A program made the translations under genes and the position numbers. From Marinoscillum sp. 108 (lineage in GTDB: Bacteria > Bacteroidota > Bacteroidia > Cytophagales > Cyclobacteriaceae): 64,000 nt of DNA. Positions 56,138-64,000 of the stretch are shown here, one piece after another; within the stretch, counting starts at the first letter, position 1; the number at the start of each line of letters is the position of its first letter. The notes below the pieces were generated by a model. That model did no database searches, was not told where the DNA came from, and worked only from the letters and a program-made list of their open reading frames with translations. The stretch is from positions 1-64,000 of the forward strand of contig NZ_LR734811.1 in the NCBI RefSeq assembly GCF_902506655.1. The letters run 5' to 3'.

Positions 56138-58888
56138 ATGCTAAAATTACCCGGCTATCTGGTTGCATTAATCCTGCTCAGCAGCATCAGCTGTAAGCAG
56201 GAGGATACTCAAACCGCAGCACGTGAGCGCATCTCGATCAACGATGATTGGCGCTTTATGAAATATCAATCATCGGATGAGTCTGACAGCCTCATCTATG
56301 ATGTAAGACCAGAGGTTACTGACACACAAGATGACAAAGCTGCAGACTCGAAGCCTACGGAAGCGATAGAAGTATCCACCAATATGGCGGTGCTTAAGCC
56401 CTGGATACTGCCTACAGGTAATGAGTTTATCAGCGATCCCTCAAAAAAAAGTGTCCGCCCGGATGGCAACCCAGGAGGCACCTACCCGCTGGTGCAAAGA
56501 GACTACGATGACCATACGTGGGAGCTTATAGACCTCCCTCATGACTGGGCCATACAGGGCCCATTCTTTGAGGGGTGGAACACTCCGGTAGGTGGAGGAA
56601 TGGGAAGACTCCCAAGCCCCGGAGTGGCATGGTATCGCAAGACGATCGAAATCCCGAAGGAAGACGAAGGAAAATCGATTTTTCTGGATGTGGACGGAGC
56701 CATGTCCTATGCCATGGTGTGGGTAAATGGTCATTTGGCAGGTGGCTGGCCATACGGATATTCCTCTTGGCGAATCAACCTCACACCATATCTTGAAATT
56801 GGCGGAGACAATCAGCTCGCTATAAGACTTGATAACCCGCCGAATTCCTCGAGGTGGTATCCTGGTGGAGGTATTTATCGAAATGTGTGGCTGGTTAAAA
56901 CCGATCCAATTCACGTAGCACACTGGGGCACTTTTATTAAAACGAACAACGTCTCAAGCAAATCAGCGGAAATTAGTCTGACGGTAGACATCAGCAATAA
57001 TTCTGACGCAAGCCATGACGTGGAGGTAGTGACGTCAATCTACGCCCTAGAAAATGGCACCTCCGAGCGCTCATTTGTTAAGAAATTTGACAGGAAAACC
57101 CTTGTCCTTTCGCCAAATGCGAGGCATTCTGTCGAAAGCTCTGTCATCTTGGAAAACCCAAAACTCTGGGGGCCACCTCCTTCCCAAAAGCCTAACCTCT
57201 ACTTGGCGGTCACTCAGGTCATCCGTGATCATAAGATACTGGATGAATATGAAACCCAGTTTGGTATCAGGTCCATCGAATTTGATGCAAACAGAGGTCT
57301 GATTGTCAATGGTGAACCTGTTTATATTAAGGGAGTGAACCAACATCATGATCTCGGAGCCCTGGGCGCTGCCTGGAATGACAGAGCCGCTGAACGACAG
57401 CTTGAAATGCTCAAAGAATTGGGATGCAATGCTATCAGAATCGCCCATAATCCACCTGCCCCCGAACTACTAGATATGACCGATCGCATGGGCTTTCTGG
57501 TGGTGGACGAGCTTTATGATTGCTGGGAGCGCAAAAAAACACCATTGGACTTTCACCTGATATTCCCGGAGTGGCACGAGCAAGACCTGAGAGCCATGAT
57601 CCGTCGTGACAAAAATCACCCATCGGTAATCCTGTGGAGCACTGGCAACGAGGTGGGCGAGCAGTACACTGATGAGGCTGGGGCCCGAGTAGCAGCCAAG
57701 CTCAGAGCAATAGCTAATGACGAAGATCCCACCAGACCTACATCTGCTTCATTTAACTATGCAAAACCCGACATGCCCATCACGGCTGAAGTGGAAGTGA
57801 TCAACCTCAACTATCAAGGTGAGGGGATTCGAAATGCGCCCGCTTACGCTCACCTGAAAGGGATCAACACTCCTCCATTGTATCCAAAATTTCATGATAA
57901 ATTTCCAGACAAAATGATCATTAGCAGCGAAAATGCCGCTGCACTTAGTAGCCGTGGCACCTACCTGTTCCCTGTGGTAGACGGAATAAGTGCCCCGATC
58001 AGCGATTCGGTTGGAGGAGACCCTGCCCAAGGCTACGTCAGCGCATACGAACTTCACACCGCAAATTTCGGCTCCTCTGCTGATAAGGTGTTTAGCTCCT
58101 TAGATATGCACCCCTATGTAGCTGGCGGGTTCGTTTGGAGTGGTTGGGATTATTTGGGAGAGCCTACCCCCTATTACCTTTCCAGAAGTTCCTATTTTGG
58201 GCTCATAGACCTGGCAGGATTCAAGAAAGATCGCTTCTATCTATATCAGGCCAGATGGAGACCCGATTTCCCCATGGTTCATATTTTGCCTCACTGGAAC
58301 TGGCCTGACAGGATAGGAAAAATCACCCCGGTGCACATTTTCACTTCCGGAGATGAAGTGGAGCTTTTTCTGAATGGAAAGTCATTGGGAAGGAAAAAGA
58401 AAAAACCATTTGAATACAGGCTAAGATGGGATGATGTGATCTATGAACCCGGAACCCTCAAAGCCATTGCTTATAAGGAAGGAAAAGAGTGGTCTGAAGA
58501 CATGATCAAGACCACAGGTGCTCCAGCTAAGCTGAAGCTGATGGCTGACAGAAGTGTAATCAACTCAGATGGAAAAGATCTGGCCTTTATCACTGCCCTG
58601 ATTTTGGATGAAAACAATCTCGAAATCCCGAATGCTGCTCATTCGGTATCATTCACGATAGAGGGGCCAGGTAACATACTGGCAACTGACAATGGTGACC
58701 CAACAGATCTGACATCCTTCTCGTCACCAACGAGAAAGACCTTTAGCGGAAAAGCATTGGCAATTATTCAGTCCCAAAAGGGACAAGTCGTGCCGTTCAG
58801 AATCACAGCTACATCGCCCGGACTGGATCCTTATACCCTTACTATCGAGTCCGCCAAAGACGGTCCTCTAAAAGGAGTGAACAAGTAG
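56138..58888 (+). CDS. Glycoside hydrolase family 2 lipoprotein
   Basis: 916 residues. The signal peptide ends in a lipobox (SSISC, about 15-19). The jelly-roll sugar-binding domain (about 95-265), Ig-like domain (about 270-375) and TIM barrel (about 380-680) follow in GH2 order. The acid/base glutamate is in LWSTGNEVGEQ near residue 506, and the nucleophile glutamate is probably the one in MIISSENAA near 597. RIAHNPPAPELLDMTDRMGF near 430 is another family block. A DUF4982-type domain (ILPHWNWPD... VELFLNGKSLGRKKK, about 715-755) and a last Ig-like domain close it. It is likely a beta-galactosidase or related exo-enzyme at the cell surface or periplasm. Confidence 0.93.
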   Translation: MLKLPGYLVALILLSSISCKQEDTQTAARERISINDDWRFMKYQSSDESDSLIYDVRPEVTDTQDDKAADSKPTEAIEVSTNMAVLKPWILPTGNEFISDPSKKSVRPDGNPGGTYPLVQRDYDDHTWELIDLPHDWAIQGPFFEGWNTPVGGGMGRLPSPGVAWYRKTIEIPKEDEGKSIFLDVDGAMSYAMVWVNGHLAGGWPYGYSSWRINLTPYLEIGGDNQLAIRLDNPPNSSRWYPGGGIYRNVWLVKTDPIHVAHWGTFIKTNNVSSKSAEISLTVDISNNSDASHDVEVVTSIYALENGTSERSFVKKFDRKTLVLSPNARHSVESSVILENPKLWGPPPSQKPNLYLAVTQVIRDHKILDEYETQFGIRSIEFDANRGLIVNGEPVYIKGVNQHHDLGALGAAWNDRAAERQLEMLKELGCNAIRIAHNPPAPELLDMTDRMGFLVVDELYDCWERKKTPLDFHLIFPEWHEQDLRAMIRRDKNHPSVILWSTGNEVGEQYTDEAGARVAAKLRAIANDEDPTRPTSASFNYAKPDMPITAEVEVINLNYQGEGIRNAPAYAHLKGINTPPLYPKFHDKFPDKMIISSENAAALSSRGTYLFPVVDGISAPISDSVGGDPAQGYVSAYELHTANFGSSADKVFSSLDMHPYVAGGFVWSGWDYLGEPTPYYLSRSSYFGLIDLAGFKKDRFYLYQARWRPDFPMVHILPHWNWPDRIGKITPVHIFTSGDEVELFLNGKSLGRKKKKPFEYRLRWDDVIYEPGTLKAIAYKEGKEWSEDMIKTTGAPAKLKLMADRSVINSDGKDLAFITALILDENNLEIPNAAHSVSFTIEGPGNILATDNGDPTDLTSFSSPTRKTFSGKALAIIQSQKGQVVPFRITATSPGLDPYTLTIESAKDGPLKGVNK

Positions 58889-58904
58889 ATATTTCGCACA
58901 ATAA

Positions 58905-58921
58905 ACAACCGGTTGCGCAAA
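58905..58921. promoter_or_regulatory. Operator-like 17-mer upstream of the GH10 gene
   Basis: ACAACCGGTTGCGCAAA contains the perfect palindrome CAACCGGTTG and overlaps TTGCGCAA, another perfect palindrome. It shares 14 of 17 positions with the site before the GH2 gene. It lies in the 60-bp gap between GH2 and GH10, 28 nt before the GH10 ATG. Confidence 0.6.
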
Positions 58922-58948
58922 AGCAAGATTTATACACACGATTATCCT

Positions 58949-60085
58949 ATGAATACACAAATGAAAATAATCAAGGCCATTGTTCTACTGATATTGAGTA
59001 TCACCCTTATCCATTGTAGCTCAGAAGAAATGCCTAAACCAAGCTTTGGTGGGCCCTCTGATGGAGATGGCACTCCATCAAAACAGTACCTCAAAGAATT
59101 CGCAGCCTTCCCGGTTGGCAATATTGTGTCGGCCAGCAAGCTAGCCTCCAGTTCAGAGGATAATCTCAAGTTTAAAGAGATATTACTCAATGACTACAAC
59201 AGTATTACCGCTGAAAATGACATGAAAATGGCCAATATCTTCAGAGGTCCTGATAATTACGACTGGAGTGATGGAGATGCGATTGTAGCCTACGCAAAAG
59301 CCAATGGGCTCAGGGTACATGGTCATGCGCTGGTTTGGCACTCCTCTATCCCCGGATGGCTCACCAATTTCGCCGGCACTGACGAAGAATTTTCTAAACT
59401 CATTGAGAACTACATCAAGCAAACAGTCGCCCATTTCGCAGAGGAAAAAGACAGTCTGGGCAATTCGGTAGTGGCCAGCTGGGATGTGCTCAATGAGTAC
59501 TTTGATGGCACTAGTGTAAGATCTTCACTATTCTCACAGAGAATGGGAGCTGATTTTCATAAAAAGCTATTCCAATGGGCACGGGAAGCCAACTCTGATG
59601 TGAAACTCTTCTACAATGACTATAATGTGATTGGAATCTCCAGCAAAAGGGGTGCGATCCTTAGCATGGTGAGTGATTTTCAGAGCAACAATATTCCAAT
59701 AGATGGCATAGGTGCACAGGTACATATTAACTATCAATGGCCCACAATCACTGACATTCAGAATGGCTTTCAGGAAATTGCCAATACCGGGTTGCTGATA
59801 CATTCCTCAGAATTGGACATCACTGTCAACCCAAATGACGATATTTCCGAACTGACCGCCGAAAGAGCGATATCCCAGTCTGTGCAATTTCAGCGGTTGG
59901 CCTTTTACTACGGAGAAATCGTACCAAAAAATCAACAATTCGGGATCACCGTTTGGGGGTTCAGAGATCAGGATAGCTGGATATATGAAGGAGGCACAGA
60001 CTGGCCACTTTTATATGACAACAATTTTGAGCCCAAACCAGCATACGATGGCTTCAGAAATGGCCTTGATGGTCAGGCACCCTAA
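58949..60085 (+). CDS. Endo-1,4-beta-xylanase, GH10 lipoprotein
   Basis: 378 residues from the ATG at 58949; earlier in-frame starts are only TTG. The signal peptide ends in a lipobox (TLIHCSS), so the cysteine near residue 23 is lipidated. The GH10 barrel is complete: SITAENDMKMANI near residue 88, HGHALVWHSSIPGWL near 126, the acid/base glutamate in SWDVLNEYF near 180, and the nucleophile glutamate in HSSELDITVNP near 288. WGFRDQDSW near 335 is the usual C-terminal tryptophan block. It should cut xylan outside the cell. It is 60 nt after the GH2 gene. Confidence 0.94.
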   Translation: MNTQMKIIKAIVLLILSITLIHCSSEEMPKPSFGGPSDGDGTPSKQYLKEFAAFPVGNIVSASKLASSSEDNLKFKEILLNDYNSITAENDMKMANIFRGPDNYDWSDGDAIVAYAKANGLRVHGHALVWHSSIPGWLTNFAGTDEEFSKLIENYIKQTVAHFAEEKDSLGNSVVASWDVLNEYFDGTSVRSSLFSQRMGADFHKKLFQWAREANSDVKLFYNDYNVIGISSKRGAILSMVSDFQSNNIPIDGIGAQVHINYQWPTITDIQNGFQEIANTGLLIHSSELDITVNPNDDISELTAERAISQSVQFQRLAFYYGEIVPKNQQFGITVWGFRDQDSWIYEGGTDWPLLYDNNFEPKPAYDGFRNGLDGQAP

Positions 60086-60099
60086 GGCGCCTGAATGCT

Positions 60100-63000
60100 T
60101 TAATTGGCTCTGTCAATTACTTTAAATAGCTCTACAGGAGAATTGTTTGCTCCCAAAATGATGTGTTTGCTTCCTGCTATCTCAAGGGACCTCATGTTTT
60201 TGATGTTCCCTTTGGTAAAAAAGGAATTATCAGGAAAAGCCCTTAGGTTTCCATTGGAATCTCCAAGGAGAAGGTACCCAGTGTTGCCATCATAGCGTAC
60301 TGTTTCGACCTCCGCCTCATAAATTGCGCCTGCACCAATCACATCCAAATGCCCATCTCCATTGACGTCAAAGATCTCAAAAGCCAGTGTAGGACCAAAC
60401 TGCGCAGGAGTGGGGAGACGCTTCACTTGGAATCGCCCATTTTGGTTTTCCAGGTATGCGCTGGCAAACTCATAGACCATTTTGTGGTCCGCTCCTTCAA
60501 TTGTTTGCTCGCCATATATATCAAATAGTGTGGCATTGGCAAATGCCTCAAAACTTTCTATTTTCTCACTCACGAAAGGATTTTGCTCCGTGGAGCATTC
60601 CTTACCTCGAACAGGCACCAAATTGCCCTGGTAAGATTTGCTCAGGAACATATCATAGTTATCATCATCCCTGAGGTTAGTGGAATAGACATGAAGCGGC
60701 TGCTGCTCCGATGGATGAAATTTATTGTTTTCACCCAGGTTGCCTACCAAATAGTCCACATCACCATCCTGATCCAGATCTACCTCCCTGACTGTATTCC
60801 ACCACCCACTCGAATATTCTAACCCCGCCACTTCTTCTTTAAGAAAATGACCTTCTCTGTTCCTGAAAAATGTAATCGGAAACCATTCCCCCACTACCAC
60901 AATATCCATTTCTCCATCACCATTAAAATCCGTAAAAAGCAAGTCATTAACCAAGCCTACATTGCTCAATTCCGGAGCTCTCTCCTGAGTAACATCGCGG
61001 AACCTTCCTCCACTATTTTCCAGGAGAAATGATTCTGAAAACAGTGGATACCTTCCCGGGATGACCTGCCCCCCAACAACTAAATCCATATCTCCATCCT
61101 GATCAAAATCACTGGACGCCACAGCACCGGTAATCCCCGGCATTGCAGGCAGACCACCAGATCTGGTGAAAATTCCTTCACCATTATTAAGATAAAGCCT
61201 GTCCTGCAACATCACATTACCTTCAGTTAACTCATATCCTCCACTCGCTACATATAAGTCCTGATCTCCGTCTCCATCTGCGTCAAAAAAAATGGCTTTG
61301 TTATCCTCATAATCCCTATCCGCTACAAAGGATGGCTGGGGCAATTCGTGAAAGTTTCCATCAGCACTCTGAAGGTATACTTGCCCATGCTGACCCACTG
61401 CTCCCCCTATATACAAATCTGAAAACCCGTCACCATTGAGATCAGTCACAGCCAGAGCAGGCCCCTTCTCCGATTGCTTTTGAGGTAGTAGTACCTGCCG
61501 CGAGAAGTCATTATATACATTCTCCTTATGTTCATATTTCAATCCTAACTGATCCGGATTCAGCTCAGCAAAAAAGTGCTGCATCGGGCTATTGAGCTCA
61601 CCATCCCACTTGAAGTCCTTCTTGTCAAAAGTCAACGTTTGATTAGCGCCAACATCTTCCGCTGCCAATACTGATCCGTCACCCCAGATCACTTCGATAC
61701 GTTTGACTACTTTTTCGGCCCCCAAGCCAAACAGGAGCACCTTGCTCACCGACGACAAGTATCCTCTGGAAAGGTAGAGCTCCTGATACTGCTGCCCGCT
61801 TTCAGTATAAACTTTCACCCCTGCACCAATGGCATTAATATTTCGCGCATCGCCTGTCAGGGCGATTCTAATGTAATTTCCTATGGAATGGTTCTCATAA
61901 ACAGTGGCCTCCTCCTGCAGATTATTGAGCACGATATCCAGGTCACCATCGTTATCAAAATCACCATAGGCGATTCCGTTTGAATTTATCTTTTGATCAA
62001 ATCCCCACTCTACAGACGCCTTGTCAAACGTAAGGTCTCCGTTATTTTTGAAAGCGTAATTCATTAGCTTCTCTGAGGGCATGGTACTAAGGATTTCGTC
62101 AATACTGAGGGTTTGCTTCTCATTTGTGAGCGCTGATAACTTTCTGCGATAATCCTGATTGCCCAACTCATGCTCCAATCCATTGGTCACCAGAATATCT
62201 TTGAAACCATCACAGTCATAATCAGCAATCAAAGCAGCCCAGCTCCAGTCTGTTTTAGAAATACCAGCCATCTGAGCAATGTCAGTGAAGAATCCATTGC
62301 CGTTGTTCAGGTTCAGCATATTAGACATGTAAGAGTAGTGATAGCCACCATTTACCATTTTCCAAAACCCGGCAGTATTCATGCTGGGCATATTTTGCTT
62401 ACCCCTTCTGTGATCTTCGGCGGACATGTCCAAAACAAGCAAATCCGGCTTCAGATCGTTGTTAATATCGGCATAGTCAGAACCCATACTCGTATAAGAA
62501 GTGTGCCTGAACCGATCTCTGATTTGATTAGAAAAAGTACCATCCTGATTATTGATATACAGGTAATCAGGGGTAATCAAATCGTTGGCCACATAAATAT
62601 CCGGCCAACCATCATCATTAAAATCTCCAATAGCGGCACTCAGACCAAACTCCTTATTTCGAACCCCAGACTCCAGTGTGACATCCTTAAAAACAACTCC
62701 CTCATTTCGGTACAAATGATCTGAGGTCTCTGAAAAATATTTTCTGTCATGGCGATCTTCAAGGTTGTTGGCCAGTGCAAAATCATGTCGGTGATTGAGG
62801 AGATACATGTCAAGATCACCGTCTTTGTCATAATCCAGAAAGTAAGCCTGAGTGGAGAACCCATTATTATCCAACCCCCATTTGGCTGCTTCTTGAGTAA
62901 ACCTCCCATTTCGCTGATTCACGTAAAGCCTGTTTCTTCTCAACCCTTCATCCTCCATGGAAGCCGACTTGCACACATATATATCCAACCAGCCATCGTT

Positions 63001-63384
63001 GTTGATATCGATGAGCGTAACCCCTGTACTCCAACCACCCTCATCACTTACCCCGGCACTCTGAGTCGCATCTTTAAACTTAAAATCTCCCTGATTCAGA
63101 TAGAGCTTATTTGAATGTTGATTCGAAACAAGATAAATATCCTCTAGCCCATCATTGTTCAAATCACCAACTGCCACCCCTGCCCCGTTATAGGCATAAG
63201 GATATATCAGGGCATTAAACTTCAAGTTCTGGTCAATGGTGTTTTGAAAATAAACTCCCGATACGGAGGCAGGCACGACAGTGAAAAGTTTCTCGAAAGT
63301 GCCGGTCTTTTGATCGAAGGACTCCGTACAGCCGAGCAACACCATGAAGGTCATAATTGCCGCTAATTTGGTCAATGATTTCAT
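60100..63384 (-). CDS. FG-GAP/ASPIC-UnbV (CRTAC1-like) repeat lipoprotein
   Basis: 1094 residues from the ATG at 63384; an upstream in-frame start at 63459 would run through the terminator at 63426-63457. The signal peptide ends in a lipobox (VLLGCTES). Many FG-GAP/VCBS repeats with Ca-binding DxDxDG-like loops run along the protein, for example DLNNDGLEDIYLV, DYDKDGDLDMYLL and DFDQDGDMDLVVGG. An ASPIC/UnbV domain lies near residues 510-580 (VKRIEVIWGDGS). This forms a large beta-propeller, exposed at the surface. In Bacteroidota such proteins often accompany SusC/SusD pairs. It is convergent with GH10. Confidence 0.9.
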   Translation of the reverse strand: MKSLTKLAAIMTFMVLLGCTESFDQKTGTFEKLFTVVPASVSGVYFQNTIDQNLKFNALIYPYAYNGAGVAVGDLNNDGLEDIYLVSNQHSNKLYLNQGDFKFKDATQSAGVSDEGGWSTGVTLIDINNDGWLDIYVCKSASMEDEGLRRNRLYVNQRNGRFTQEAAKWGLDNNGFSTQAYFLDYDKDGDLDMYLLNHRHDFALANNLEDRHDRKYFSETSDHLYRNEGVVFKDVTLESGVRNKEFGLSAAIGDFNDDGWPDIYVANDLITPDYLYINNQDGTFSNQIRDRFRHTSYTSMGSDYADINNDLKPDLLVLDMSAEDHRRGKQNMPSMNTAGFWKMVNGGYHYSYMSNMLNLNNGNGFFTDIAQMAGISKTDWSWAALIADYDCDGFKDILVTNGLEHELGNQDYRRKLSALTNEKQTLSIDEILSTMPSEKLMNYAFKNNGDLTFDKASVEWGFDQKINSNGIAYGDFDNDGDLDIVLNNLQEEATVYENHSIGNYIRIALTGDARNINAIGAGVKVYTESGQQYQELYLSRGYLSSVSKVLLFGLGAEKVVKRIEVIWGDGSVLAAEDVGANQTLTFDKKDFKWDGELNSPMQHFFAELNPDQLGLKYEHKENVYNDFSRQVLLPQKQSEKGPALAVTDLNGDGFSDLYIGGAVGQHGQVYLQSADGNFHELPQPSFVADRDYEDNKAIFFDADGDGDQDLYVASGGYELTEGNVMLQDRLYLNNGEGIFTRSGGLPAMPGITGAVASSDFDQDGDMDLVVGGQVIPGRYPLFSESFLLENSGGRFRDVTQERAPELSNVGLVNDLLFTDFNGDGEMDIVVVGEWFPITFFRNREGHFLKEEVAGLEYSSGWWNTVREVDLDQDGDVDYLVGNLGENNKFHPSEQQPLHVYSTNLRDDDNYDMFLSKSYQGNLVPVRGKECSTEQNPFVSEKIESFEAFANATLFDIYGEQTIEGADHKMVYEFASAYLENQNGRFQVKRLPTPAQFGPTLAFEIFDVNGDGHLDVIGAGAIYEAEVETVRYDGNTGYLLLGDSNGNLRAFPDNSFFTKGNIKNMRSLEIAGSKHIILGANNSPVELFKVIDRAN

Positions 63385-63425
63385 AAAAAAAAGTCTAATG
63401 TATGCCAATAAGGTACCCAAAACAC

Positions 63426-63457
63426 GAAAAAGCCACTTGCTTTTGCAAGTGGCTTTC
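63426..63457 (-). terminator. Rho-independent terminator of the CBM-protein gene
   Basis: A perfect 13-bp stem (aaagccacttgc and its complement, about 63428-63440 and 63445-63457) with a 4-nt loop is followed by a T-run on the minus strand. It lies 45 nt beyond the stop of the gene at 63502, and separates it from the FG-GAP gene. Confidence 0.87.
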
Positions 63458-63501
63458 ACATTTCAATTAATCATATTATTCATCTTATAACAAATCAATC
63501 G

Positions 63502-64000
63502 TTATTCACATGCGTCATGCTCCACTACCGACACATCATCTATGAAGAAAGTCTGTGTAGTTGCTCCCATGTCAAAAAGTAATCTATGATCACCAGAAGC
63601 AGTGGCCTGAGCGGTGGTAACAAATGCGAAATAGCTCCAATCTTCGGGGATTTCTAAATCCCGTGAGTAGAAGAAATCTGCTCCATTTCCATCATACTGC
63701 GACATAGAAATCCTGAATACTCCATCAGGGCCCGCAGCTTTAGCCCAGAAGCTGATCTTGTATTGATTACCCACAGTCAGTGCTACCGCATCTGATGCTA
63801 TTTGGGTATCCCATGGATTGCCACCCGCACCTGTTGCGGTCATCGAGCCTGAGCCTGAGTGGGCATCAGTAGAAGCCTCAGCTGCACCGTTCAGCGCTGT
63901 CCATCCGGTCAGGCCATCTTCGAAACCTCCATTAGAGTATTCGCTTGATGAAGAAACTTCATATTCCTTTACACTCACACCATCCACAAAGAATGTCTGG
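63502..64000 (-). CDS. Protein with tandem CBM-like (CBM4_9 type) modules, C-terminal part
   Basis: The minus frame is open to the window edge, so the start is missing. The last module (about 140 residues) begins YSNGGFEDGLTGWTALNGAA and ends TQTFFIDDVSVVEHD, the layout of CBM4/9/22-type jelly-roll domains with FW-K-Y sugar-contact aromatic residues (ISFWAKAAG). At the edge the residues QTFFVDGVSVKEYE repeat the end of that module, so at least two modules stand in tandem. It is probably a surface glycan-binding or enzyme-linked protein of the same xylan locus. Confidence 0.8.
   Translation of the reverse strand, partial: QTFFVDGVSVKEYEVSSSSEYSNGGFEDGLTGWTALNGAAEASTDAHSGSGSMTATGAGGNPWDTQIASDAVALTVGNQYKISFWAKAAGPDGVFRISMSQYDGNGADFFYSRDLEIPEDWSYFAFVTTAQATASGDHRLLFDMGATTQTFFIDDVSVVEHDACE

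Noticed and set aside
62170-62724. Forward frame of 184 codons in the FG-GAP gene
   Set aside because: It is antisense to the DxDxDG repeats, which create long open frames on the other strand.

Overview
The window looks like a chromosomal segment of a marine, Cytophagia-type member of the Bacteroidota. The reasons are a type IX secretion sorting domain protein, promoter boxes of the TAnnTTTG type, a DUF2723 (GT117-like) glycosyltransferase, a monomeric NADP isocitrate dehydrogenase, a separate nuoA-B-C-D set, and a polysaccharide-utilisation type locus with GH2, GH10, FG-GAP/ASPIC and CBM proteins. The genus cannot be fixed from the sequence alone. I saw no rRNA, tRNA, CRISPR array, intact insertion sequence or prophage.

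Region 1 (1-25.8 kb) is a surface-polysaccharide locus. A partial secreted repeat protein at the left edge is followed by a forward sulfotransferase. Then comes a block of 23 minus-strand genes (23771 down to 1579) with gaps of at most 48 nt and many overlapping stop/start pairs, probably one very long operon. Read in transcription order it holds a polytopic membrane protein (possible polymerase), GT2 and GT4 glycosyltransferases, two SAM methyltransferases, a GT11 fucosyltransferase-like enzyme, a sulfotransferase, a protein of unclear GT-like type, the Wzm/Wzt ABC exporter with a C-terminal substrate-binding domain on Wzt, two further sulfotransferases, a DegT aminotransferase, a WbqC-family protein, a sugar epimerase/reductase and a last GT2. 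A GT4 gene and a PseB/CapD-like dehydratase flank it at the right. Together they predict a fucose- and aminosugar-containing, sulfated and methylated glycan exported by an ABC transporter. The priming transferase and PAPS synthesis genes are not in the window.

Region 2 (25.8-40.8 kb) has a TPR-like exported protein, a small polytopic protein, the large DUF2723 protein with a strong terminator, a 0.7-kb gene-free stretch with nested inverted repeats, a tiny T9SS cargo protein, the NAD(P)HX repair enzyme, an ECF sigma factor with an anti-sigma-like membrane protein that carries a beta-barrel-like domain, an Ig-like lipoprotein, nuoD-C-B-A and a Lon substrate-binding-domain protein.

Region 3 (40.8-55.9 kb) is mostly metabolism and housekeeping: a GMC oxidoreductase with its subunit-3-like partner, divergent from a hydroxypyruvate-isomerase-like protein across a LacI-type palindrome; a sulfurtransferase; isocitrate dehydrogenase; panB; a thioredoxin-fold protein; an amidohydrolase; a TPR lipoprotein; a glycerophosphodiesterase; aspS; tadA; and superoxide dismutase.

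Region 4 (56-64 kb) is a plant/algal-polysaccharide locus. A GH2 lipoprotein and a GH10 xylanase share a 17-bp operator-like sequence upstream. Opposite them lie a large FG-GAP/ASPIC lipoprotein and the C-terminal part of a protein with tandem CBM-like modules that runs off the right edge.
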